This document shows, piece after piece, positions 44,522 to 54,539 of a stretch of DNA of 64,000 nucleotides (position 1 is its first letter; every line of letters starts with the position of its first letter). The DNA lies in assembly GCF_910592395.1 (NCBI RefSeq), contig NC_088311.1, positions 11,532,501 through 11,596,500 of the forward strand, read 5' to 3'. Made by a program: the position numbers and the translations under genes. The notes under the pieces are model-generated. The model saw only the letters and a list, made by a program, of their open reading frames with translations, did no database searches and was not told the origin of the DNA. This stretch comes from Lineus longissimus. Taxonomy: Eukaryota > Nemertea > Pilidiophora > Heteronemertea > Lineidae.

Positions 44522-45161
44522 TTACGCCAAATCATGGTCTAAATCTTCATCTAAATTTATAAATTCAAGACCATCGTCTTCGGCATTTTCGAAAAAAACC
44601 TCATCGAAATCAACGATATCTTCGTCAACGTGTTCTGGAACGGGTGGTTATCAGGTTGCAGCAGCTACATGCATGCCAGGACGTGCGGAGTGCCTCTTCA
44701 TTTATGGGGGCCCATGGCCAGGAGTCACTTATGATTTGCAAAACTGTCTCGCAACGACCATTTTCATCATTCTTGTCGATTTTCCAGGTTTTCTACCTTC
44801 TTCGCATGTTACTTTTAAAAGATCAGATGATTGTTCGATCAAGGGGTTTAACCAGCGAGGTACATCTCGCTGAAACCATCTCTACAACACCCGGTGCATT
44901 TTCAAAGTGACGCTGCACCTGTACATTTCGATGGGCCGGGAACATGTCCCATATCAACAGGAACGGAAATTCGTCCCCTACAAAGGAATAAGACAATCGT
45001 TCACCCATGAAAGAATATGGGCCGTGAAAACCGCAAAAAATCTGTACATGCTTTTGTAAGCGGTCGTCGCTCGCGCAAACTTGTCTTGCATGTTTTTGTG
45101 AAAGAGGACGTCGGCGAACGCGGTCGTATATCAAAACAGACGTTGGGTGGCGCTCGCGCAA
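44522..45161 (-). pseudogene. Second pogo/Tigger DDE_1 transposase fragment
   Basis: The minus strand reads FPFLLIWDMFPAHRNVQVQ (second catalytic Asp region), then ARCTSLVKPLDRTI, equivalent to the TSLLQPLD block of the 12.8-kb element. A frame change follows; KTWKIDKNDENGRCETVLQI and SDSWPWAPINEEALRTSW continue the domain, then a further shift to an acidic tail (DEDIVDFDEVFFE...) ending at TAA 44522-44524. The N-terminal helices and first Asp are missing. Upstream it merges into 83-bp tandem repeats. TIRs were not found. It is related to, but clearly different from, the copy at 12.8 kb. Confidence 0.7.
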
Positions 45162-45325
45162 ACTTTCCTCACATGTTTTTGTGAAAGAGGACGTCGGCGA
45201 ACGCGGTCGTATAAAAAAACAGACGTTGGGTGGCGCTCGCGCAAACTTCCCTCACATGTTTTTGTGAAAGAGGACGTCGGCGAACGCGGTCGTATAAAAA
45301 AACAGACGTTGGGTGGCGCTCGAGA
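45064..45325. repeat. 83-bp tandem repeat, about 3 copies
   Basis: GCAAACTT recurs at 45075, 45158 and 45241, followed by CATGTTTTTGTGAAAGAGGA, CGTCGGCGAACGCGGTCGTA and CAGACGTTGGGTGGCGCTCG. The last two units differ at a single base or so. It adjoins the Tigger fragment. Confidence 0.85.
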
Positions 45326-45599
45326 CGGGTCATCCTATTTAGCGTCCAGTGGCGACCTGTGGCGTCCAACGCGAAATAATAGGGTGTATATGGTTAAAAA
45401 TGTTTTCAAGCTCCTAAAACACTTTCAATAAACAAGATTTAGAAGTTTGGTGGAGTTTGCAAACCTAGTTTTTGAATAATTATCACCAGAAAACGATCTT
45501 AGTATGCGTCCAGCAAAAGTACTGGACGCCATGTTTGTTTTAGCTGCCGTTCCTTGGGTTTATAGAAAAAGCGAAATCGGGATCTGGCATCAGGTTGGC

Positions 45600-45950
45600 A
45601 TACTAAGTTTTTATATCTTGAGGGAATTTTTTGCCTTGAGGGAATTTTTTAATGTTGAGGCGAATTCTTTTTCTTGGGGGAGTTTTTTATATCTTGAGGG
45701 AAATTTTATATCTTGAGGGAATTTTTTAATGTTGAGGCGAATTCTTTTTCTTGAGGGAGTTTTTTATATCTTGAGGGAATTTTTTGCCTTGAGGGACTTT
45801 TTTGATGTTGAGGCGAATTATTTTTCTTTGAGGGAGGTTTTTTTTATCTTGAGCTGTTTCCTCTTTCTTGCGTCTTTTTTTTGTTTTGAGGGTGTTTCTT
45901 TAAAGTTTTGGTTGAAGTTCATGATTGTTGGTAGAGAATTTAGAATATCT
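45600..45950 (+). repeat. T-rich minisatellite
   Basis: Imperfect copies of a ~18-20-base unit like ATCTTGAGGGAATTTTTT, with a higher-order unit including ATGTTGAGGCGAATTCTTTT seen at about 45652, 45731 and 45805. Confidence 0.75.
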
Positions 45951-47162
45951 TGAGATATTTTCTTGTGTTGAGTTTATTCCGCTTTGGCATTCCATAAGGG
46001 AGTCCAGTTTTTACTTGCAGCCTCAATGCAGAAAAATGTTTTGATCGAGTCTGGCATGCAGGGCTATTTTATATACTTTCACCACGAATTCCACTGTGCC
46101 ATTGGTTAGTTTTATACGATTGGTACTACAAATTGAAGGCAAATGTGAGATGGCATCGAGTGGAGACTGCTACTTTCGTGATTACTAGAGGCATCCGCCA
46201 GTGGAGTGTTCTTTCACCCATATTTTTCATTATGTTTATTGATGACTTGCTGTGTGATCTTTCGAATAGTGATTGTGGTGTCAGGATAGCTGAACATCTT
46301 TTTGATGACATAGCATACGCTGACGATATAAATTCAATTGTTGCTAGTGTTCCCGGACTCCAAGTGCTTCTTGACAAGTGTTTCAGTTACTCTATTGCTA
46401 TCACATAACAGTTTAGAAATCCTTGGTGTTAACTTTAGAAGCGATCTGAGACCTGTGACCCACATTGAGAACAGGACCTCTGCCGCGCGGCGAAGAGCCT
46501 TCGGTCTATTGAGCTCCGGTTTTTCCTATCCCGGCTTCTCGTCTGAGGTTAACCCTTTCACTGCTGGAGGTAAATCCACCCCCTGTGCTAGAGCCTTCTT
46601 TAAGGAAAAAATGGGATTTTGATATAAATGCCAAAGAAATACTATAAAAGCGTTTTTGTGGATTTAGGTGGGGAAGGGGTTGGCCTATCGGGGAAAAATT
46701 GAATTTTGGAACTTTGCATAATCAGGTGGTCATGTGACCTCATGGCGGCCATTTTGGATTTTGCATTTTTCATCAAATCTGTGAAAAAAACAACTTTTTT
46801 TCCAAGACATACTCATGGGATGTTGTTTCTTTTACTGGATTTTGATGAAGATATATAAAATGAATAAAAACATCAATAGTTTGGATTATTTTTATGCTTT
46901 TGTTCAAAGTAAGAGGGATATCAATGCAAGTTGCCAGAATTGTGAAACCCCCCCCCCCCCCCCCCCAAAAAAGAAATTGCTAATTGTTCACTATTTGAGT
47001 GACAAACTATTTGTAACATGATAAATGATTACAATGTCATCTTTCAATTACTGTCGTCTAGTTCAAATAAAGTGTCTTATAGCCAAAGTTCTGTTGTTCC
47101 TTATTTTCAGACCTAAAACTTCAGTCAGCTCATAGTGTGAATGTGGTGAGGATATCGGTTGG

Positions 47163-49420
47163 TTACCCATTAGCATCCCCAGAGTAATCAAACTTTGTCT
47201 GATATGCCCTGAAGCAGTCTTTATCTGCATGGAGACCTGGCTGGCTTGGGTAGTCAGGGCAAATCCCAACTGTCCTTATTTCCCTTCCAGCCCTGCTGCG
47301 AAAACCTCGGGCCCAGCACACACGACACATCTTGTCTTTTCTGTTTCCTGCGTTGCCAGTCTTTTCCTCTCGTCTCTGTGGAAAGTGCCTCCCTGTAAGC
47401 CTGTGCACTGTGTCTGTCCTTGTTACTTCTTTGTTCAGTTTTGGGCTTGAACTTACGAGGCTAGCCAAGATAACCTTGAGGTCAGTGAGGTAATCATTCT
47501 TAGACGGAGTAAACTTGCGATGAAGTTTATGCGCATACAATGCGCTTGTCATGAACAACCTCAAAGCTATCTTCTAGTACAACTTGTAGGTCTTCCTCAC
47601 CACAGTCACACTATGAAGCTGCTGATCTACCATATCAACCCCACCCATTTTATGGTTGTAAGCAATAATACAGGCAGGTTTTGATATTGCATTGTCATTC
47701 TTGTCCATTTTCCCGGTAGGTATCATCGCAGCCCTTCCCTCCGTAGTCAACATACATACCTCTTTTGGTTTGCCATTCGATTTGTCCTTTATTGCCCTGA
47801 ACTTCACAGCTTGCATGTGCCCAGTTTGTGACTTCATGAAACAAGATGTCCCCTTTTCCAGTCTCATAGTGCCAAGGCCACCAGGATAGCCAAAGCTGGA
47901 GATGTGTAGGAGTTATCTAGGCACAATGTGTGGCCGTGGCCAAGATAAGGCTGAATGAGGTTCAGGGGGATACGTTCAGTTACCAACATTTGAGGCTCTG
48001 GATCATCATGGTCCCTAAAAGTGTTTTCACCTGAGTAGGCAATGAAATCAAGAGTGATTCCTTCGGCTGTGCAGAGTTCATAAAACTTTATACCAAAGCG
48101 AGACCTCTTAGTTCGGATGCATTGTTTGAATAGAAGTCTGCCCTTGAATAGAAGAAGAGACTCATCAACGCAGAGGTCTTTACCAAGAGCAAACACACGC
48201 CTCATGCGATCCCTCACCTTTCTGATCAGAGGCCTTATCTTGTAAAGCCTGTCCCTATCGGGATCTCTGGGATCATATGCTGGGTCTTCATTATGTGCAA
48301 AGTGAAGGACCTATCCCTAGTCATTATCTGTCCAAATATAAGGGTTTCTATCAGATCATCTTAGCCCAATACATTTCCAACCTAGGCTTGTGGATAACAC
48401 CCATAAGCCCAATAAGGCCAAAAAATGTCTTCATTTCAGCTACCGTTGTGTCTTTCCAAGCATGGACTCTGGAGGACTCTTTCAGGTTGTTCTGGTTGGC
48501 CTGGATAAACTGATGAGCATACCCGTTTGTTTCCTCTGCAATATGCCCAAAGATGTCATCAGTGAAGTACAGAGCGAAGAATTCATCAATAGACGCATTG
48601 TCACCAATCCTAACTTTGAGTCTCTCGCCAGCAACGAATGGAAGTTGCTAAGGCAAATAACTGTCATTTCCCAAACAATCCTTGGATCAAAATCCAAGGA
48701 TTGTTTGGGAAATGACAGTTGGGAAATGACAGTTATGACAGGCCTTGGCCCCTGTCCTCTAGCACGAGGCCGACCCCTCCTAAGATAACCACCTCGGTCC
48801 CTCGGCGGCTGGCCGCCAAGAGCAAGGCCACCACGAACACGTGGACGACCACGTCTACCCTTTCCACGACCAAGTACAGCTTGCTCTTGCTCGTCTTCCT
48901 CTTCACTTTCATACCGAGCAGGAGCGGGGCGATCGATGCCACGAGCTAGGCCACCACGAACACGTGGACCACGTCGGCCCCTTCCACGACCACGTGCAGC
49001 TTGCATTGGCTCGTAATCTCCATCACTTTCGCTTTCACTACCCCGCCCCATATCCCTTAAAGTAAAGTTAGTCAATGTACGTTCGGGGCTCGGGGATTGT
49101 CTACGTCTTTTGCGATTCGGTAGGCCAGCATCATTATCATCAGAATGATGGTCTGAATGAACAGACATAGGCCTTTCAATTTCATCACTGAGTTCACCTT
49201 GGCACTCCTCATCAGCCATGGCCATGGGAACATCATCGAGCATCAAATCGCCTATATCATACTCTAAATCACTGTTCTCAATACCACCAGCATAATCTGG
49301 AATCGTTGAATTACCTGTGTCGTCTGAATCAAAATTGTCCTCGCTGTCATCGTCAGCGAATATGTCTTCCACGACTTCATCCAGAGTGAATCGTTTGCAC
49401 GATGCTTTGCGCCCTGCCAT
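47163..49420 (-). pseudogene. piggyBac transposase, decayed
   Basis: The start is at MAGRKASCKRF (49420). The N-terminal part is acidic, then Arg/Gly-rich with a duplicated RGRPRVRGGLA-like unit. After a 29-bp palindrome the frame shifts to ERLKVRIGDNASIDEFFALY and HAWKDTTVAEMKTFFGLIGL. Two stops follow, then CVDESLLLFKGRL (first catalytic Asp), CLDNSYTSP (second Asp), a frame change, and KMGGVDMVDQQL (third Asp). A TAG interrupts after RKTYKLY. The C-terminus has the Cys-rich domain CRVCWARG...CPDYPSQPGLHADKDCF. All three Asp are kept, but stops and frameshifts make it nonfunctional. piggyBac enzymes cut and paste at TTAA. Confidence 0.85.
48659..48720. repeat. Perfect 29-bp palindrome in the piggyBac ORF
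   Basis: 48659-48687 (AACTGTCATTTCCCAAACAA...) is exactly inverted at 48692-48720, loop CAAA; then GGGAAATGACAGTT repeats directly at 48721-48734. It sits where the transposase frame breaks. Confidence 0.85.
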
Positions 49421-49830
49421 TGTTCTGTGTACTGAAAAACCGCTTTGAAACACGTGGATATGGTCTATAGTTCACAGATAAAACGATAGATAGAACCAAC
49501 TGTACAGACGCTAATTTTGATTTCGGTTTTATTGAGTACACGGTGGTACCGGGTACACGCATTTTAGCGACATTTTATTATACCCGGTATTACTGGGTAT
49601 ACGCAGTGAAAGGGTTAAAGTTCATATGTGGTAAATGGCCGTGTGCTCTATTCTAGTTTAAGGATGTGCGACGCTTTACTCTGGCCCTAGAGACATCGCA
49701 TCCCTGGTTCCCTTTCAGGGTCTTGTATCAAATGTATATGTATTTGGTATCCCTAAGCGTAGTCATCACACCAAACTTGTGAATGCTGCTGGTATAAAAA
49801 GTGTCAAAGATGTTATCATATGAGGAGGTA

Positions 49831-51664
49831 TTTGAATTTGAACAACGCTCGCGCCAGGGCGCAACGATTATTGTAGTAGGTATAGGTGCTCATTGGTGTT
49901 ACACATCGGGTGTTCTTTCAGTGAATGGTAGCTTCAAAGTTTAATAACTGTTGGTACTCTATAATATATTTTGTGGTGATTAGGTGGCTGACAGTCGACT
50001 CGTTCAAAACATGGCGGACAAGGGCTTGTGTTTTCTAACTCGGCAGGTTGCGGCCTGCTCCTGTATAATTTTTAAAAAAATGTCCCCTGGACGAAGTTGC
50101 CAGTCGCCTTTATCATAAAGATTTTTAATGAGGTCCAATTATGGTACTTTAATGGAAGGATTTTTAAATCCTCACGGTAATACCACGTCATTAAATACGT
50201 TCATACAGCGTCTTTATCGTGTCATTCCATTAACTTGAGCAGCCCTTCGAATCTAAGGTGTGCCATTATGAGAAATGCATAAAAATCTGTTCAAACGCGG
50301 GTTGGGATTTTGTAGGAAAAAAGCTACAGCTTGATAAAATGATTTCTCGATATAAAATCGAGTGGTTATAATCGAGTGGTTAAGACCACCCTGGCGCTAT
50401 GGCTGTATGCAAGTAGTAAGCGTATTGATACTAAACATGTACCCGTCTGCCACGTTTTTTTAACTTGAAATTACTATCCTCTATTAGTTTTAACCGAAGC
50501 AACCGATAGATGAAAAATTTCAGTGTGACAGAAATTTGGTGACAGACATTTTGATACTGAGTGGTGAACTCCATAGCATAACGACTTTCTGCTTTGAGTC
50601 CTGTCTGAGATTAAGGATAGCAAGGCACAGACGGCTATGGATCCTTTTTAGAACAGATATGCAGGTACTGAGTTATTATTAACCAAATACAAACAAACTT
50701 TGAACAAGATGTAAGTTGTGGGTATAGACTGCAAAGAAATTGAAAATAGCAAAGGAAAAGAAATCATACCGATGTTGTGGACAACGCTAAGCTGGTTCTA
50801 GTTTAATTATATTCCTTTTAGAATATCAATAATGAAACTTACAATAACATGCATTTTGTAAATTCGTCCCTGTCCCGTCTATAACTGACCAATATAATAC
50901 TAATAAATATTCTACCCAAGTAATGACAATAGGCCTACCTTTGCCTGCCCCGACTGACCCCACACCAACATACACTCAGATGGCCGCTTTTTACGTCTTT
51001 TAGCCGCACAACTGCTGTTATGATAATATGTAAACCGTTTCTAAAGCGTCAACGATAGTCTCCACGTTATAGACGCTGACCCTCGCATCGAAAATCCGGT
51101 ATTTGGGTCGGTTAAAGGAACCCCAACCTTCCATTACATTTAAAGCTGCCCTATTAGTTAAATACATGATAAAAGCACTACCTGAAACGTTGCTTAACGT
51201 TACCATTAACCGAGATATTTTAAAGGTACCTTCTTGATATGCCCTGCTCTTAAATTAACCATCATCAAGATGTCATAAGCACTGATGAAACTAACCCTCG
51301 GAATATAACTGACAGTGTCACAAGGATATGAACGAATGTATGCACTATGCAGAACTCAATGTTGGAACTAATGGTCAAAGGCCAACGGGTACAGTACAGT
51401 ACAGTGACAAAGGCTGTGCCAATATAGGTACGCACTCATTCCAAATCTCTCTTTGGAGCCTTCCCTTAATCGTCTTGAATGATCGACGTGAAGAAAATTG
51501 TTGGATTATGCAGCTGTAGTACATCTGTAGTACATTTTTAATGAATACATTAGGCGCATATAGACTAGTTTTCTGTTGTCATACCCCGATAATTTCGAAG
51601 AAATGAGTTTTTGAGCCTACTTATGTATTGCAGCTTTTGGTTGGTGGATTTGAAAGACATCGAA
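49831..51664. other. No gene recognised
   Basis: Scattered short frames only. Words TACCTGAAACGTTGCTTAACG...ACCGAGATATTTTAAAGG at about 51180-51228 resemble 57977-58022 in the Harbinger right end, so a Harbinger-related MITE fragment probably lies around 51110-51235. Confidence 0.4.
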
Positions 51665-52473
51665 ATGCCTCCAGATCTAAACACAGTGACACATGACAAT
51701 GTTGCTGATGACGCTTTATAACCCTAGTTGATTTCTACATACCTTGTGTAGTATTTTCACTAGGTTTTCTGGGAAATACCATGATTTTCATAATCATGAC
51801 GAGGCGACTTCGGAAGCACAAAAACGTCGTAATGTCTTACCACTTCCGAGCGTTGGCCTTGGGTGATAATGGTATTTTAACCCTTGGATTCGGACAAAGG
51901 TTAATTGTAAACAATTTCATACCTTATGATTGGGAACACCACGGTCATTTTCTGTGCAAGGAGCTTTACTATTTCATATTTGTGTTTCATGGCGTCCATG
52001 TTTGGAATGACATAATCGTCTCCATTGATCGGTTTGTGGCTGTATGCTTGCCCCTTAAGGCGGCTTCATGGTGCACTGTCAAGAAAGCCAGGGCTTGTTA
52101 TGTATTCAATATTTGCTTTCATCATGTCTTCAATTCTGCGAAGCTATGGAAATATTACCAGAAGCATGCCAACCCGAACAACAACGACCATTGCAATAAC
52201 CCACCAGAATTTCCATCGGGGTTTGAGGAATACGTTTTGATGGTTTATTATGTCATCGTCAATTACGTACCCCCGATAATAGTTCGCATCCTAAATGCAT
52301 CCAGTTCGATAAAATTCAGGCGACGGGGCAAGGAAATACAACAAACGGGCGAAAGTGGCACCTAAAAGAAAAATGAGAATCAGGAACGCCATCTAACGGT
52401 GATGATGATGGTTATCATCTGTCTTGGTTGTTATCCACTTTCAATGATTGTTTGGAACTACATGTACTTCTAA
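51665..52473 (+). pseudogene. Rhodopsin-like (class A) GPCR pseudogene
   Basis: An N-terminal MPPDLNTVTHDNVADDAL is followed, after a one-base shift, by VVFSLGFLGNTMIFIIM (helix 1 with GN). Next come helix 2 (SYHFRALALGD), helix 3 from the ECL1 Cys (CKELYYFIFVFHG) to SIDRFVAVCLPLKA (a DRF variant of DRY), a degenerate helix 4, and helix 5 (YYVIVNYVPPIIV). A TAA (52363-52365) cuts the third intracellular loop; in the same frame helix 6 follows (LTVMMMVIICLGCYPLSMIV, a CxxxP form) and then double stops. Helix 7 with NPxxY is absent. The family is the large set of orphan class A receptors of invertebrates; the ligand cannot be guessed. Confidence 0.75.
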
Positions 52474-52552
52474 TGAGACTACATGACAGAATATCCGGGT
52501 TTTTCATTTGACGTACTTTTGAAGGTTACAGTGGTTAAGCTCTAAAATTTTA

Positions 52553-52985
52553 GCAAAGGCGGCACATTTCGTCATTAATTGTCCAAGACTCTTCAAATTT
52601 GGTATGTAGACACTCTTTGGGCATCTGTACATATTACCAAAAACTCAGGTCAATGTGACCTACTTTTCAGGTGTAAGTAGGCCAGGTCATAAAACTCAAT
52701 GTCATTTATATATCAAGACACCTTCACTGTTTGGTTTTCAAATGTATCTCATTGATTGATATGATCATGCTTAACATTGTCCTATAACATTTTGACCTTG
52801 ACCTAGTTTCCGAGGTCAGAAAGGTTAAACTCTAAAATTTCACTACTATTTTTACGGATTCTTCAAATTTTATGTGTAGACACCTATTGGGCATCTGTAC
52901 AAGTTGACGCAATTTAGGTCAATTGTGACCTTATTTCGACCTAGTGATCAAGTACACAGAGGTCAAACTCTTAAAAGCGTCATTG
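52553..52985 (+). repeat. Two-copy degenerate repeat, about 280-bp spacing
   Basis: TCTTCAAATTT, GTGTAGACACYT/TGTAGACACTCT, GGGCATCTGTACA and AGGTCAATTGTGACC/AGGTCAATGTGACC occur in the same order at about 52590-52665 and 52858-52935. It is a GGTCA-rich interspersed repeat with no coding signal. Confidence 0.65.
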
Positions 52986-53411
52986 ATAGTGCCACATTTT
53001 GTCTTTTTTCAAAATCAATTTAACTTCCATGTCTCATTTCATCTATCACTTAATGATTCCTAGTTGAGCACAATGTCAGGGCATGCGCTAATTCGGGAGA
53101 TAAGTGCACCCTAAATATAAGCGCAGTGCGCCTAAATACGCATAAATACGGTAGTATCATCATGTGCTGGGGACCCGTCTCGTTTCCGTTTCGAGATTCA
53201 ATGATAACGCGTGGCGTAACCAGTCACACAAGTCGTGCGAGTAATAACGTATAATCGTTTTGAATCAAAGTCAAAATCAAATCAAAGATTAGCAGAAAAA
53301 ACTTCATTGTCTTACCTCATTGAATATTTTTTCCTCTACCAAAAGATATAAAAATCCAAGAACATATCGATTTTTGTTCTCCCAGCCACAATTGTCGCCT
53401 TGTAGATACAG
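52986..53411. other. No gene recognised
   Basis: Nothing supported. Confidence 0.4.
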
Positions 53412-53420
53412 GACTGGGGG

Positions 53421-54363
53421 CAAGGAGGATACCGCGGTGACGTCACATCACGTGATCACATCCCATATTACTGATCGCTAGGCCAATCAGATTCAGTCTA
53501 CTGACAACACCAGCACTGAACACATCTCCACGTCTCACTGTTTGGTGCGCTCCTGTACACAAAAACACCAATAGACATGAAATATTGCAATACCTAGTAT
53601 AGATTCTTTCTGTGTAAAATAAAATTTACAGAGCAGATTAACTTCCACGAATAAAAAAGACGTTTGGCGTGGCCAAAGTGCGAAAATAATGTCTCCGCTA
53701 AAATACACTACGAAATACACTAGGCAATGCACTACGCGAAAGACGGTAGAGATGCAGTTGAGTTTGTTATTGTTTTGACTTAGAAGCCCGCCCATATCAT
53801 AATATATTCATGTATTCATGAAGTATGAACTCATTTCTGTCCCATACAACTCTAAGAACAGTCAATTTCTCCTTAAATCATCACCGAAACCGCGATATCC
53901 GCAGGAAGATTTCGTTCTAGTGTCCGAAAATGCATGATCTTACAGGGGCGCTAACTCGACAAATAGAGGGGATCTATGGGGATCTATGCGAGTTTTAGGT
54001 CCTGCAGGTCTCGAACTTGTAAAATCTGTAAACATGCCTCCAAATCCCACTATGATAATGAAGAGATTGCCCATATCTGGAAGACTGTTTTGAAACCATC
54101 GCTAATTTTGGAAGATCGGTGCCCGGCTATTTGGTTTTAAAAACCCTATTTTTCCCCATCAAAACAGCACTTTTCATTATTCAAATGATAACTTATTGTC
54201 TGAAGACTTATTTCATAGCAGAAAAGTACCAATAACTCTGATTTGGTGCGAAAAATCTAACTTTATTTGATGACTTGATTTTCCCTTGGCCGTGGATCGA
54301 GTTTGTTTACAACATGCAGCGCCATCTTGGAAAAGCCGTGACGTCACCGCGGTATCCTCCTTG
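53421..54363. mobile_element. MITE with 26-bp TIRs and 8-bp target duplication (hAT-like)
   Basis: CAAGGAGGATACCGCGGTGA continues CGTCAC at the left end (53421-53446) and is exactly inverted at 54338-54363. GACTGGGG flanks it at 53412-53419 (one extra G before the element) and 54364-54371. An 8-bp duplication suggests hAT, though the terminal motif is not decisive. The 943 bp has no transposase. Confidence 0.8.
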
Positions 54364-54539
54364 GACTGGGGTAGACATTTCCAGACCTGGGACCTGTTTC
54401 ATAAAACTTTTTAACAGACTTCTTTCAAGGTACCATAAAGGAAGGATATAACGTCTATTTAAAGCTGCGTATTAAAAGCGTTTCATAACTCGTTTTTACT
54501 CTGCCATTACATTAAATTTAACAGGCCTGCCATTAATAA

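Larger units (their letters stand above)
46553..49614 (-). mobile_element. piggyBac transposon inserted at TTAA
   Basis: Ends CCCTTTCACTGC at 46553 and its inverse ending at 49614; TTAA flanks at 46549-46552 and 49615-49618. CCCTTT termini with TTAA are diagnostic of piggyBac. The length is 3,062 bp. It carries a decayed transposase on the minus strand, and a poly-C tract lies near 46950. Confidence 0.9.
46129..49830 (+). pseudogene. LINE reverse transcriptase fragment split by a piggyBac
   Basis: The first part (46129-46548) reads ITRGIRQWSVLSPIFFIMFI, then FDDIAYADDINSI (the YADD catalytic box), a stop, and in another frame LEILGVNFRSDLRPVTHI and FGLLSSGFSYPGFSSEV. The sequence resumes after the piggyBac at 49619: VKVHMW, a stop, MAVCSILV, another stop, then LYSGPRDIASLVPFQG and FGIPKRSHHTKLVNAAGIK. 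These are the thumb and C-terminal parts of a non-LTR reverse transcriptase. Removing the insert and one TTAA joins SSEV to KVHMW in frame. Three or more stops show it is dead. Clade not assigned. Confidence 0.75.

Noticed and set aside
45064-45325. CRISPR-like array
   Set aside because: Units are contiguous with no unique spacers, in a eukaryotic context; a simple 83-bp tandem repeat.
48719-49065. Plus-strand ORFs rich in His, Val and Thr
   Set aside because: Shadows of the Arg/Gly-rich piggyBac N-terminus.
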